From: Thermothielavioides terrestris NRRL 8126
Lineage: Eukaryota; Ascomycota; Sordariomycetes; Sordariales; Chaetomiaceae
NCBI RefSeq assembly: GCF_000226115.1
Contig: NC_016459.1
Coordinates: forward strand, 3,519,501-3,583,500
Reading direction: 5' to 3'
Length of the DNA stretch: 64,000 nt
In this document: positions 1-13,000 of the stretch, in pieces
Position numbering within the stretch: position 1 is the first letter of the stretch
Layout of the letters: the number at the start of each line of letters is the position of its first letter
Position numbers and translations under genes: made by a program
Notes under the pieces: generated by a model
Databases searched by the model: none
Seen by the model: the letters and a program-made list of their open reading frames with translations, nothing else
Told to the model about the DNA's origin: nothing

Positions 1-1272
1 GCTCTATTAAGTGCTTAGAGTAGGCAACCACTGTCGCTAAGGATGCTTTAGAGGATGATATCCTACTTGCCGAAGGCTCTAGTTCTACTATAGATTTCAT
101 TGTTAACTTAGAAGTGCAAAAGGCCTTTAAAGTAGCTAACCTAAGTATTAATAGCCTATATAGCGCCTATACCTACTTATACGTCAAGGCCTACGCGTAA
201 CCTAGCTACAAAGACCTAGAAGTTTGCCTTGATCTAGGTGCTAGCTATTCGATTATCGATAAGACTTTCCTAAATACCTTCGAGTACTCGACTAAGCGCT
301 GCAATAGCCGAATTTATAGTATTGGAAAGACTTTGCCTACCTAGTAGGCAACCTTTGTCATTTACTTACTAGGCGTTATTGCTACTAGCCTAGTACTCCT
401 TAAGTTTACTTAGTCCGCCTAGGTAGTAGATAAGCTATTTGCTAACCTTCTATTAGGAGCCAACTTCCTAGATCTATATTAGGCCTCTATCAACTATAGT
501 ATAAAAATCGCTAGCCTATATAGTATCCTAGGAGGATTTAATATACTATTCACTATATATACTTAGACGTTCCCCTATATATATAAGGTTAAGACTATAT
601 ACGCTATTATCTTATAGCTTAAATAGAAAGCGTTCGTCGCTATAGAATATAAGCCTCTCTTAATAGATTAGTCTATAATATTTAACGCTCGCTATCCGGC
701 TATACTAAATGCCGTTGTTAACGCTAAGACCCCTAAAGTAGTAGCTCTTAAAAACCTAACTAAGGGAGTTTTTACTATTCTAAAGCACTACCCTAGTAGC
801 TAAATCGAGAATACTAACGATAGCGGTTATATTGCCTATTCCTAGGAGATAGCCTTTATAGTATTAACTATAGCGACCGCCTTAATAGCTATATTGTCTA
901 CCGCTATAAGCGCTAGTTTAGTTTAGACCGCTATTTAGTATACTAGCCCTAGCGTATCAACTATATTCGATATATATAGCCTAGTTTATACTATTCTAGG
1001 AGACTTTATACAATTTATAAGCAATGTTTCGTCCTAGATCCTAGTATCTTCGTAAGATTTATTAGAGCTATCGACGCTTTATAGCGATATAGTATATTAA
1101 CTAACTACTTTATCTAAATCTAGGACTATATTATACTAATTAGTACACCTACTGGGCTAGCCTACCTAGCTAGCATTGCGCTAATTGATCTAGGATCCTA
1201 GCATTGAAGGCTATACTAATAGGTGTAATCTAAGCTCTAAGCCTATATGCCTAGATTCTACTAATAGGCGTA
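1..1272 (+). mobile_element. Older Ty3/gypsy chromovirus copy, first segment (gag-pro/linker), RIPed
   Basis: This AT-rich stretch aligns by eye, base for base with transitions, to about 4,357-5,625 of the younger element that interrupts it. It carries a retropepsin-type active-site box at about 231-275 (D-L-G-A-S followed by I-I-D), which marks the protease of a gag-pol polyprotein. The frame is full of TAG and TAA codons, as expected from RIP of CAG, CAA and TGG. The element continues at 9,502 after the nested insertion, and its 5' LTR and gag lie upstream of the window. It is a dead copy; no product is expected. Confidence 0.8.
1268..1272. repeat. Left target-site duplication GCGTA of nested chromovirus
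   Basis: GCGTA directly precedes the 5' LTR and is repeated directly after the 3' LTR at 9,502-9,506. The uninterrupted site can be seen in the paralogous stretch near 5,620-5,635, where GGCGTAATACGCC runs without a break. This fixes both element ends. Confidence 0.9.
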
Positions 1273-1522
1273 TAATATAGGGCAGGAGGAACAGGGGGGC
1301 TATATGACCTATATGTCTATGTACGTAGATTAGATAAAGGTGCTCTGCGCCCCGCGTTGCAGACTTTGCAGCGCTAGGCCTATTCGGGCAGGCGGTATAC
1401 GTATATATGTTCTGCCCTACAGACATATATTTCTTAGCGCACTACCGCCTAGATCTTCGATTTACTACGATTATAAATCTATATCTTGTTATTCTACATA
1501 TCTACGGCACTTTTCTATATCA
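1273..1522 (+). repeat. 5' LTR (250 bp) of nested chromovirus
   Basis: It starts TAATATAGGG, a mutated TG end; the 3' LTR still has TGATATAGGG. It ends TATATCA, while the partner ends TATATTA. The two LTRs have the same length and align throughout, including the shared internal TTCTTAGCGCACTACCGCC. Confidence 0.9.
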
Positions 1523-4500
1523 AGTAGTAGCTACAACTATAAGATTATTGACTTGATTATTCCTTTATTATTATTAATCAACTAGCCTACGTAGCGGCTT
1601 TGCCAATAGTAGTAGCTAGTTGAACCTCCGCTTTCTTCATATAGCGACTTAACGAGGTCGATAGCGTTGAAGGCACCTAATCTATTTTGAACGACAGTTT
1701 AATCGAAGAGCCTCGATTGCATAGCGGTTTTACCAATAGCGATTGCGATCTTTAGCTATTGATCGATTAGTCTATATAGCGGCGATCGCCGACAGTATCG
1801 CCAATAGCAGTGGCCAATCAACTATCTAGTTCTTCTTGTATAGCGGCGACGGCCAATAGCGATTAGAACACCCTTTTTCCTAGCCCAACGACGAACCTTT
1901 TAGTAGGCCTTCGTCAACTATTATTATATTAATAAGACGCTTATTCGACCTAGTTTCTATAGTTTAAACTAAAGCAATAGTTAAGATAGCCGATTATAGC
2001 TACAATACTTGTTCTTATACCTCTTTGCCGGCTAAGCAACTCTCTAAGTACGACGCTGCTATATCTAAGAAGATTGAAGAGACGTTATATACCCTATATA
2101 AGGGTTTTATTCCTCTAGCTTTAGAGCTGCCTACTCCTTAGGAGTATACTTATCGCAATATCATTGCTAGCTAAGAGGATAATCTCGATAATACTCAACT
2201 AGGCAATAAGCCATCCTTCGAAGATGCCTAAAGCGATCCTAAAAAAGCGAAAGATATTCTAAACCTCCTAGAGTACATTAAAGTTAGTACTAATTAGCCT
2301 TTTGTTAAGTAGCTTAGCTAGACCGTTGGCGAATATACTACTTTATTTAAGTATACTATTACTATAGTTAATTAACTTTAGGCTAATATTATTAAGATTT
2401 GACTTATACTCAATAGATTAATAAACTTTTATAACCGCTTTAAGGACCTACCAAGGCTTATAAATCAACTCTAAATAGCTATTATCTAGACTAGAGAAAT
2501 CGTTTAACAAGTTTAGTACTAAGATAAGCTCTTCGCTTAATATATACAATATACTAACGATCGGCTAAATAAGATCGACAATGCTATTACCTAGCTAGGT
2601 ACTAAGGACCGATCGGCTAATTCTATACTAGCTAAGGAGCCTCTACTAGCTACTCCTATATCGACTATAGAGCTATAGCTACGTACCCCTTTGATTTAGA
2701 GCCACTGCTCAGTAGCAATAGTAGCCTCTCTAATAGAGAGCCTCTATATACCTCCCTTGGTCTAGCTCACTCAACCTCGTATATAGACCGCCTTTCCTAT
2801 TCCCCTAGAGGATATCGACATTGGTATAGCTTACAACCTAGCTATAAACACACTGCTAATACGCTAGGCCTATATTATATACTCTAACAATTTATACCTA
2901 GGCGGCTAGTACTAGGCTAAGTCGCCTTTAAGCGACCCTCCTTAGGGTAGGCCGCCTTAGAGTAGCTAACGCTAGGCTATATCACTTCTTAGGCGGCCCC
3001 CTAGCGCTAGCGGCTATAATCTAAACGACCTAAGCGACTTAGACGATAGCGATAGAGGGCGCTGTCCAAATAGCCATCTAAACAACAACCGTCTACCTTT
3101 CTAATCTCCTCTGAACTGTAGCTACTAAGAGTACTCTTACAATACCGTAGGTACTAGAGGCAGTTAATCTATCTCTACCTTTAAAATCAAACGCGATAAT
3201 ATTGGCACTTTTAATCCTAGTTACAAGGACCTTAATAATATAAGTATCGTTATAGATAGTAAAAATATAATTTTTACTAATATCTATTGCTCTATCTAGC
3301 GTTTATTAACTTTTCTAGAGGACTCTAACACTGGCTACAACGTAGCCTAGTAAATCTTATACCTCTTGCCTATAGTTTTTACTAGCTAAGCCCTCCTCTA
3401 GTAGAACGGTAAAGTCACTATATAGGAGCGTTCGCAATAGTGTTAAGCAGGCTTTTATATAGTCTTTAATTAGTTGGTAGAGCATTTTATAATAGATCGC
3501 TAAATAGCTATCGACAAGTTTAACTAAGGACAGTTAACCATTAGGCATATTACGAAGAACTCTAATACTCTAATAAACTTTTTCTAGAAGAAGTTACGTT
3601 TTATATATATAGTAGGCTAGATCAATTATAACAATTCCAACTAGTATAACGCTATAGGCACTATTTATAACCGTTTAAATTTAACTATTATATCTTTTCT
3701 TCTACGACCTAAGACGAAGTATACTCTAGTACGCTATATATATAAGATTATAGAAGTACGGCCTACACTTATTACTATAGCTTACAACAAGTTCCTAGAG
3801 TTGAAGAAGTCTTTGCTTATTAGCAAGTCTACTACTTCTAGCAATACCAAGTCTAATAAGAAGCTCTCTAGATATACTAATTGCTATAGCGACGACTACT
3901 AGAACTATAACGATAACCGCTATAACTAAGATCGCGATTAAAGTAGTAAACACCGCTTAGATAACTATAATTCTAAGTATAACGATCGAGTCTAAGACTA
4001 AGTACACCTTATTAACAACGCTGATTCGAAGACGTTATCTAATTTGGAGGCTAATAACAAAGCTAAAGCTAATCGCAAATCGTCTATTTACAACGACACT
4101 GACGAATCGGATATTGCCTATATAGCTTATAATTTAAAGCTAATCTATTATAAGTGCTATTAGACCTTCGATACAGTTCCTACTACTAACGTATATATCT
4201 ACATCTATAGTAAGACAATCGTTCCTAAGAGCGTTCGCTGCTATTAAACTAATTAAGCCAACCCTAGCTATCGAACTTACAAATATTACAATACTTTATT
4301 TAATTCTTAGAACTAGCTCTTTAAATATCTAAAGGTCTACTTAGTAGCCGCTTCTAGCTCTATTAAGTACTTAGAATAGGCAACTGCAGTTACTAACGAC
4401 GTTTCCAAGGACGATATTCTACTCGCCAAAGGCTCTAGCCTTATAGTAAACTTCGCTATTAACCTAGAAGTCTAGGAGGCCTCCAAAGTGGCCAACCTAG

Positions 4501-5250
4501 GTATCGATAGCCTATATAGCGCCTATATATATTTATATATCAAGGCCTATACTTAACCTGACTATAAGGACTTAGAAGTTTACTTTGATCTAGGCGCTAG
4601 CTATTCAATTATCGATAAGACCTTCCTAAGTACCTTCGAATATTTGATTAAGCACTGTAATAGCTAAATTTATAGTATTAGAAAGACTTCGCCTACCTAG
4701 TAGGCGACCTTCGTCATTTATCTACTAGGCGTTACTACTATTGGCCTAGCCCTCCTCAAGTTTACTCAGTCCACCTAGGTAGTAGATAAGCTATCTACCA
4801 ACCTCCTATTAGGAGCTGACTTTCTAGATCTGTATTAAGCCTCTATCGATTATAGCATAAAGATTGCTAGCCTACGTAGTATCTTAGGAGGATTTAATAT
4901 ACTATTCGCCATATATACCTAGACGTTCCTCTATATATATAAGGTTAAAACTATATACGCTATTACCTTATAGCCTAAGCAGGAAGTGTACGTCGCTATA
5001 GAATATAAACCTCTTCCGATAGACCGGTCTATAATGTTTAACACTCGCTATCTTACTATACTAAACGCTGTTGTTAACGCTAAGACCTCTAAGGTAGTAG
5101 CTCTTAAGAACTCGACTAAAGGAGTTCTTACTATTCTAAAGCGCTACCCTATCGGCTATATTAAAGATACTAATAATAGTGGTTACCTCGCCTATTTATA
5201 GGAAATAGCCTTTATAGTATTGACTATAGTAACCGCTTTAATAGCAATGT
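1523..5250 (+). pseudogene. RIPed leader, gag and aspartic protease region of nested chromovirus
   Basis: The first ~450 bases after the LTR hold several diverged copies of a TAGCGGC...GCCAATAGC motif and look like an untranslated leader. A broken plus-strand frame follows. The protease is identified at about 4,580-4,625 by the D-L-G-A-S box and following I-I-D residues, the same motif as in the outer element at 231-275. A 71-codon fragment at 4,986-5,201 survives open and reads as the post-protease linker. I could not name a zinc knuckle with certainty. The stops are consistent with RIP of CAG, CAA and TGG codons. Confidence 0.65.
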
Positions 5251-5699
5251 CTACCGCTATAAACCTTAGTTCTGTTTAAACTGCTATTTAGTATACTAGC
5301 CCTAGTATATCAACTACGTTCAATATATATAGCCCAGTCTACGCTATCCTAGGAGATTTAGTACAATTTACAAACGACGTTTTATCTTAATCGATAGTAT
5401 CTTCTTAAGATTCGCTAGAGCTATCGACGTCTTATAGCGATATAGTATATTAGCTCGCTACTTTATCCGAATTAGGACCTCTATTATACTAATTAGTATA
5501 CCTACTGAGCTAGCTTACCTAGCTTATATTACATTAATTAATCAAAGATCTTAGTATCGAAGGCTATACCAATGGGTATAGTCCGTACCCTAAGCCTACA
5601 AGCCTAGATTCTACCAATAGGCGTAATACGCCTCTAATACCTAAGGCTGACGGTTATACCAATAGGTATAATTCTAGATCCGAATTGCCGCCTAATGAT

Positions 5700-7210
5700 C
5701 ATAAGCCGGTAGTACTAGAGAAACACTCGACTCTAGGCCTTAAGATACCTACCGACTTACTAGAGATACTTACTTCAAAGGGCGTATACGTATATACCCT
5801 AGATCGTGAGTTGGTGTAGCGATTTATTAACATCGTTAAGCGTTATCCCTGCTTATAGAAGGATAAGGGCTAAGTTGTTATAGACGAAGAAGATATAATG
5901 CGAATGCCTCTTATAGAAGGCTAGTAGTATTAGAAGATCTATACTTGCCAATACCCTCTAAGCGCTTACAATTACGAAGTTCTCAACGCTACTTTCGACG
6001 AACTATATCGACAAAAGCGCTTTGAGTAGGCTACAAAGGCTACTCCTTTTATATACTCGGTTTTCGTCGTTTAATACGCCTTTCGTAGTAAGATTAAAGG
6101 CTACGTTGTTATCGATTTATATACTCTTAACAAGGTTATAGTACTCGACAACTACCCTCTACTACTCTAGTTGGACATTATCGCTTGCCTACGAGGTAAG
6201 AGGTTTATTACTATAATCGATATAATATCTTTCTTCTACTAGTTTAACGTATATCCTCTATATTGTAATCGCTTCACTCTAATTAGCCTTTATAGGCTAG
6301 AGTAGCTAAAGGTATACCTAATAAGCTATTGTAATACTCTAGTATATATCTAGCGCTTTATAGATCAGTTACTTTGCCTTTATACCTCTTTCGCCTAAGC
6401 ATTTATCGATAATATTATTATTTTTAGTGATATAGCCGATAAGTATATTAAGCACTTAGAGACTATCTTTAGCTTGTTTAAGAAGAAGAACATCTCTATT
6501 ACACTAGCTAAATCCTATATTGTATATTCTAGTATAGAGCTGCTTAGTTTCTATATTGATAGATTTAGATTGACTAACACTAAGCACTGTATTGCCGCCT
6601 TTAGGAACTTTGCCTTTCTAAACAACCTAAAGGCTCTAGAGCAGTATATTAGTGTATTAGGATTTCTATACTATCTAATCCTATACTATATATAGCTTAT
6701 CAAGCCTTTTTAGAACTGTAAGACTACGCTGCTTATAAAAGGCTAAGCCACTAGGCAAATATAGAACGGCAATCCTAGTAAACGTGCCGCCTATTGCGCT
6801 AGAACTTCCTTTGAACCTACGCCCGCTAAGAAAGCCTCCTTCGAAGCTATCTAAAATGCTATCTATAAGCTCCATCCAACTATTTTAGTCTACTTCGACC
6901 TTAATAAGACCCTCTTCTTATAGATTAATAGATATCTAGAGCGTGGCTTTAGCGTTATAGCTTTCTACCTCGCCGACGGTTATAAGTAGAAGCCTAGAAC
7001 CGTTATTCTATCTACCTAGGTTCGACCTATTATATTCCTAAGTCGATGCCTTACTAAATAGGAGCTTCGATATAGGCCTTCCGAATAGGAAGTCGCTTAC
7101 CTTGTTTAGATAGTTAAGAAGCTATATACTATAATTCACTCGTTACGTAAGCTAGTCGTTGTCTTTATAAATTACGCCTCTACAAAAGGTATTGTCAACT
7201 AAACTATTTT
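5700..7210 (+). pseudogene. RIPed reverse transcriptase and RNase H of nested chromovirus
   Basis: The RT palm is recognised by residues typical of fungal gypsy elements. The frame at 6,474-6,695 contains the K-N-I-S...A-K-S-Y and N-N-L-K-A-L-E-Q-Y-I blocks that follow the YxDD box in this superfamily. The active-site stretch lies just upstream, around 6,400-6,440. The RNase H domain follows at about 6,880-7,200, with a V-Y-F-D-L-N-K-T-L-F-L block and a late A-S-T-K-G-I-V-N block. Frequent TAG and TAA codons interrupt both domains. Orientation matches the protease and integrase. Confidence 0.8.
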
Positions 7211-7429
7211 AGATACGTCGTCTACCGAGCGAGCTAATTATAGGCTTATCAATGCCTCTATCTACCTTTCGTAGTATAGCTTAGAAATCTATTATCTTCT
7301 AGGCTGTCTAAATTTAGTATCTAATACGCTTAGCCATTTAAAGGCTCTATAGGACGACCTAAACTATAAGAATAGTTCCGTCGACGACGACGTAGTCCTC
7401 GACAACATCTAGTTTGCCTTTATAGAAGC

Positions 7430-9010
7430 GAAGTTAGATAACGACCTTTAAGCTCGCTTTACAACTATATATTCTTATAACGCTAAGTACATAGCTATTA
7501 TTAAAGATCTTACTATTAAATCGGCTACTAAAGGTAATAGCAAAGTTTTCTTTTAGCCTAGCCTTCTATTTATCTTTATAGATAGCCTTCTCTATAATAT
7601 TCGACTCGATAGATTACACTTGTTCTATATACCTTATAATATAATTTAAACTATCTTAGAGGCTATCTACAACGAGAAGTACTACTTCGGTACTAAACGG
7701 ATATTATACAACTTACAAGGTATATCAATAGCCTATAAAACCTACAACATTAAGAAGTATATTAAACTATACTCAAAGTACTAAGTTAATACAATAGATC
7801 GTCGCTTTAAACTAGGCAACTATCAACCGATTCGACTATCCAATACCTTGCTAATATACATTATCGCTATCGATTTTATTCTAGGCCTACCAAAGGTCCT
7901 AGCTACCAGTTCGCTCTAGCAGCTCCCGAACTACAACCACTTCGATAGCTTGCTTACAGTATTTTATAAGTCATCGAAGTATACCCTCCTTATTCTAAGC
8001 AATTCCAGCTATTTAGCCTAGGAATAGAGGTATATTCTAATTCGCTAACTGCTTCTTAGCGACTAGGGCATATCTACTACGATTATCTCCGACTATAATC
8101 GTAAATTTACTTCCGACCTTTAGCAAAGCGTCTAGAAGGCTCTAGGCACTAAGTTGCTAATAACGATATTCTACTACCTATAAGTAGACGGCCTTTCTAA
8201 GTATAAAAACTAGACTATAGAAATTACGATCCACTTCTATATATTTAAACGCCTTAAAGGCAATTAACTAGATATTATCGTACCTCTATAATAGCACCTT
8301 AACAACGTTTATACTAAAGCTGTTAAATCCTCGCCTTATAAACAGCTCTTCGACTTTAAGTTTCCTAGACCGTTAGAAGCTTTTACCAACTAGGCTACTA
8401 TTAAGCTAGCTACTATTCTAGCCCTATAAAATGCTCTATATTAGGATGCTCAATTAAGTATAGACTTCGCTATAGTACGTACTAAGCGCTATTACAATAG
8501 TAAATATTACGACATTGAGTTTAATATAGGCAACAAGGTTTATTTACGCCTATACTATAGTTACTATCTCCTAGGTAACCTGTCCTAGAAGTATTTGCAA
8601 CAGTGTACTAGGCCTTTTCTAATCAAGCGCTACGTTAAGCGCCTAGTATACAAACTAGATCTCCTAGCTAATATAGGTATCTACCTAGTCGTCTTTGTCG
8701 CTCACCTTCGCCTAGCTCCTTAGGAAGAGGATCTATTCGGCTATAATACGCTGCCTTTTAGCCTAATCGTCGACTCTTAATTAGACTACTCCTCTAAAGA
8801 TAACGAATTAGGCGATAAATATAAGGTTGATATAATCCTTGACTATAAGGTCATATATAAAGGCCTTAAATACTTAATCAAATAGACTAGCTATAGCTAA
8901 GAAGAGAGCGTTTAGAAGACTATATACAAGCTACGTTATATATAGCACCTAATCAACGAATACTAGGTTTATAAAGGCGATTATCTAGATCGCCTAGTCT
9001 CTTAAGAAGA
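7430..9010 (+). pseudogene. RIPed integrase with C-terminal chromodomain of nested chromovirus
   Basis: The integrase core shows A-I-D-F-I-L-G-L-P at about 7,867-7,893, which is the first catalytic Asp block. A D-x-x-x-K-F-T-S-D block at about 8,085-8,125 carries the second Asp, followed by the K-A-L-G-T-K-L-L-M-T block. The expected catalytic Glu after the D-G-L-S residues reads as Lys, consistent with a G-to-A change. At about 8,829-8,960 a chromodomain-like stretch (I-L-D-Y-K-V-I, L-K-Y-L-I-K, later I-N-E-Y) ends the polyprotein. In chromoviruses this domain steers insertion to heterochromatin, which fits insertion into a resident repeat. Confidence 0.75.
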
Positions 9011-9251
9011 GCCTTCTATATCTAATTAAGTACCTCAACCGGCCTATAAGCGTGGCTAGCCTTATAAGAACCCTGTTCCCGCTAATAACGACCAGATATA
9101 GAAGAAGCTAGTTGATCGCTATCTAGATTAATCTAGCACTACGCTTCTAGCTTTGCATCGTAGCATTCGATTGAAGGGTATTTGACGATATAGAGGATCT
9201 AGATAGGTAAGGCAATGAGGGCATTGCCGTTTTTTCCTATAGGCCTGGACT

Positions 9252-9501
9252 TGATATAGGGCAGGAGGAACAAGGGGGTTATATAACCTATATGTCTATA
9301 TATGTAGATTAGATAAAGGTGCTCTATGCCCTGCGTTGTAGACTTTGCAGCGCTAGGCCTATTTGGGCAGGCGGTGTGCGTATATATGTTCTGCCCTGCA
9401 GATATATATTTCTTAGCGCACTACCGCCCAGATCTTCGATCTACTACGATTATAAATCTACATCTTGTTATTCTACGCATCTACAGCACTTTTCTATATT
9501 A
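9252..9501 (+). repeat. 3' LTR (250 bp) of nested chromovirus
   Basis: It begins with an intact TG (TGATATAGGG) and ends TATATTA, directly followed by the GCGTA duplication at 9,502-9,506. It is the least mutated of the three LTR copies at its 5' end. Confidence 0.9.
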
Positions 9502-9506
9502 GCGTA
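9502..9506. repeat. Right target-site duplication GCGTA
   Basis: It matches 1,268-1,272 and is followed by ATACGCC, which continues the interrupted older element. Confidence 0.9.
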
Positions 9507-10066
9507 ATACGCCTCCTATACTAGAGGCGGATAATTATACTAATAGATATAATCTTAGCCTCGAATTGCCTTCTAATAACTATAAGCCGATAGTGCTAGA
9601 GAAGTATTCGACTTTAGGCCTTAAGATATCTACTGACTTACTAAAGATATTTACTTTAGAGGGCGTATACGTATATACCTAAGATTATAAGCTAGCTTAG
9701 CAATTTATTAATATTGTTAAACGTTATTCCTGCTTATAGAAGGATAAGAGCTAAGTTGTCTAGGACGAAGAGGATATAATGCAAGTACCTCTTATAGAAG
9801 GCTAGTAGCATTAGAAGATTTACACTCGCTAATACCCTCTAAGCGCTTATAATCGCAAAGTTCTCGATACCACCTTTGACGAACTATATCAATAAAAGCG
9901 CTTCGAGTAGGCTACAAAGGCTACTCCTTTTATATACTTAGTTTTCGTTATTTAACGTACCTTTTATAGCAAAATCAAAAGCTACATAGTTATCGATTTA
10001 TATACTTTCAATAAGGTTATAATACTTAACAACTACCCTCTACTATTCTAATTAGATATTATTATA
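9507..10066 (+). mobile_element. Older chromovirus copy, second segment (start of RT region), RIPed
   Basis: It resumes the older element exactly where it broke off at 1,272 and aligns to about 5,630-6,180 of the younger copy. It is cut again near 10,066 by the LINE insertion, in the middle of the reverse transcriptase region. Confidence 0.8.
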
Positions 10067-13000
10067 TTATTATTATTATTATTAATCTTATACCGAAGAG
10101 GCACTTAGCGCCTCGCCACTAAGGGCAAGCGGTCCCTCCACCTTTATATATACCACTTATATATAGCGCCTACGTTACATTCCCGCTACGTAGGGCGGGC
10201 CTCCCTAGTTCCTTCTCTCCAACTCGCTAGAACTCACCTTTCTAGCCTAGTGGCAACGGAGATATAGTGGCCTATATAGCCCGTTGCACGCCACTTACGT
10301 ATACGATACGCTCCTAGTGTAAATGCTATAGCCGCTAGGCGCGCTATATACTCGAGGGGAACGGCTAGAGGCCGACTTTCCTACGCCTCTTCCTCTTCCT
10401 ATTACGCTTCTCGCCTATACCCTAGTCCTTGTAGCTAGCTACTTAAGGCTCCTTTACTACGCTATCCTAGCTATTGTACTCCTGCTATATACTTACGGAG
10501 TTCTCTACCGATCCCCTATATTCTACTTTGCCCTCGACATTTAGCTTAAACGCTAGCTAGTACTCTTATAGACGCCTAGTATATATTAGCTATCCTATAA
10601 GCCTCTAGACGCCTCTCCTACTCCTAAGTAGTATAAATAGTATATATTGATCTTAGATATAAGGCCTTCCTATAGTAACTATAGGGTCCCTATAGTATAT
10701 TGTAAAGTAGGCGACAGTCTTAGATACCTCGCTATAGCGACAAAGTAGTATAGGCGTATCTAGTACCCCCTTCTAAAATAGGAACTACCTAAGGCTAATA
10801 GCCCTAGTTCGCGCCTATATAAAGAGGGAGCTTTACGCTTTACTAAGATCCTTATATACCTATAGTACTTAAGCAAGGGGTTCTAAAGTATATAGGTCTA
10901 CTACTTCTCTATAGTATACCTTCTCTAGCCTCCTAGCGTCTATATAGTATATCTATAGCTCTCTATATACCTTCTACTCCTCTACTATAGCTATATCTAC
11001 GTTGGTATATAGCTATAGCTTCTAAGGTCTTTAATCGTTGTCCTCGTCGCTCTCGCTTTACGCCTCTACTACTATTGCTAGGCAGTATACAAAGAGCTAG
11101 TCCTTAGCCTATAGTTGCCTCTGCTCTATAGGAGACTCCTTTATAGCTAGCCCTACCGTTGAGGCGTAGTATATATAGCGTTGCTTCTTCAACTTTGACG
11201 CTACCTCTATATAGATATTGTATAGGAGTTATATAAACCTGGTTTTCTAGAGCCTCTGCTCAGTATACGCTACCTAGCGGTTGAGATATAGATCGATAGG
11301 GGGTACCTAGGTCTTACTTTCTAGGTTATACACTAGTATAGCCTTATATATACTAGTAACTACCTAGAGATAGCCCAACTATATTGCGCTAAAGCTATAT
11401 ATAATCCTATAGAGAGTCCCTCCAATTAGCGTTGGGGTATACTACGCTATTGCCCTATACGAAAGGACGCTCCTAATGACTTTTATATAGATCTCCTAAG
11501 CTTATACGATATATACCCTATACGTCTTTGCTATAAGTTTTATAAGGGCAAACTTCTATATAGCTATCTTAGCTTTAACCGCCTTCTTATATACTTGAAA
11601 CAAGAGCTTATAATCTAGCTATATACCTAGGAACCTCGTTGACTCTATAGGTACAAGTCCTAGCTAACCTTCGCCAAGGATATTGACGACCTCTATATAT
11701 AGCTACTATACCCTTATAAAGTAGATAAGCTCGCTCTTTGCTAGTTTAAACTATATCCTCTGTTCTATAGCCTATTTCTTATACTTAGTAAACCCCCTTT
11801 CTAACATATAGTAGTACATTAGCGTATCCTATCCAAATATAAGAAGATTAGTGTTATCTATATACCTAACCGTTAGAAGCCTAGTATACGCCTTAAAGGT
11901 ATAGAACAAAGGGGTAATAAAGAGGATAAATATCGTTAGCGATAATAGCGAGCCCTATAGCGTACCTTGCTATAGAGTTGTAGGCTCGGCTATAATCCTA
12001 TTAAACTATAGGCGCGCTATACAATCCTCGAAGTAGCTCTTTAGAAGTATAATTAGCTTCCTTTCGAAGCCTAGTTCCTAGAGTATATATAGTAGCTAAA
12101 CCTAGTCGACCTAGTCGAAGGCGCCTTTTAAGTCTAATTGCAATAGTGAAGTATAGGCGCTATATACCTATATCGTCTTCACTATATCAATCATTACTTA
12201 GATTACTACCTCTATAGACCTATATTACTAGAAGCCTATCTACATCTCTAGAAGCAGCTTATACGCCTTAGCTATATATATTACTTAGTTCGTAATAGTT
12301 ACCTCGATAATCTTGCCTACTACGCTAAATAGCGATATTAGACGGTATACCCCTACCTCCATCAGCTATTCTAGAGACTTCCCTAGCTTCCTAAGGACGA
12401 CCACCTATATAGCGTAGAATTTATATAGGAAGTGCTCTAGCTTAAAGTAGGTATATATAATCGCTATAAGTATCTCTAACAGCTTACCCTCTTTATTATA
12501 GGCCTTAAAGAACTTATTAGTAAGGAGGTCCTTGCTAAATGCCTTGTTTAATCCTATATAGCTTATAATCTCTATAATCTTAGCTCTATAGACCTCCTAG
12601 TCGATAGGCGCAATGTTATAAAAAGACTCTTTAGGCTAGTCTCAGTCGGGGATACTATTGTATTATACCTATAGCGTAGGAAAGAAGTGCCCTACTAGCG
12701 CCTTAGCCTTTTAAACGTATATTATAGCGCTCTAGGGCTCGCTAAGTCCTAGCTAGAGCGCTAGTAGCACTAGAGGCTTAGGGCGTTAGTAGCTTCGAAG
12801 CTATATCTACCTCTTAATGTCCTATATTAGCTTCTACTCCCTCGACGCCCTAGCGAGCGAGTAGCGCTAGTATAGCGTCTACGATTGGCGAATATAGCGT
12901 TTAAAACGCTATACCGCCTTGTAGTAATATACTTAGAAGCTCGCTATATAGTTTAACCGCTAGGCACATTTAGCCCTCTTTACTTCTTATATTACCTTAT

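Larger units (their letters stand above)
1273..9501 (+). mobile_element. Complete but RIP-inactivated Ty3/gypsy chromovirus (8,229 bp)
   Basis: The element is bounded by 250-bp LTRs (1,273-1,522 and 9,252-9,501) and 5-bp GCGTA duplications. The domains, in order, are a leader with short degenerate repeats (about 1,573-1,870), gag-like sequence, aspartic protease (about 4,580-4,625), reverse transcriptase, RNase H, integrase and a C-terminal chromodomain. This protease-RT-RNase H-integrase order defines Ty3/gypsy, and the chromodomain places it among chromoviruses. Nearly all open frames are broken by TA-containing stops, so it cannot encode its proteins. It is inserted in a copy of its own family and is therefore the younger of the two. 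Confidence 0.9.
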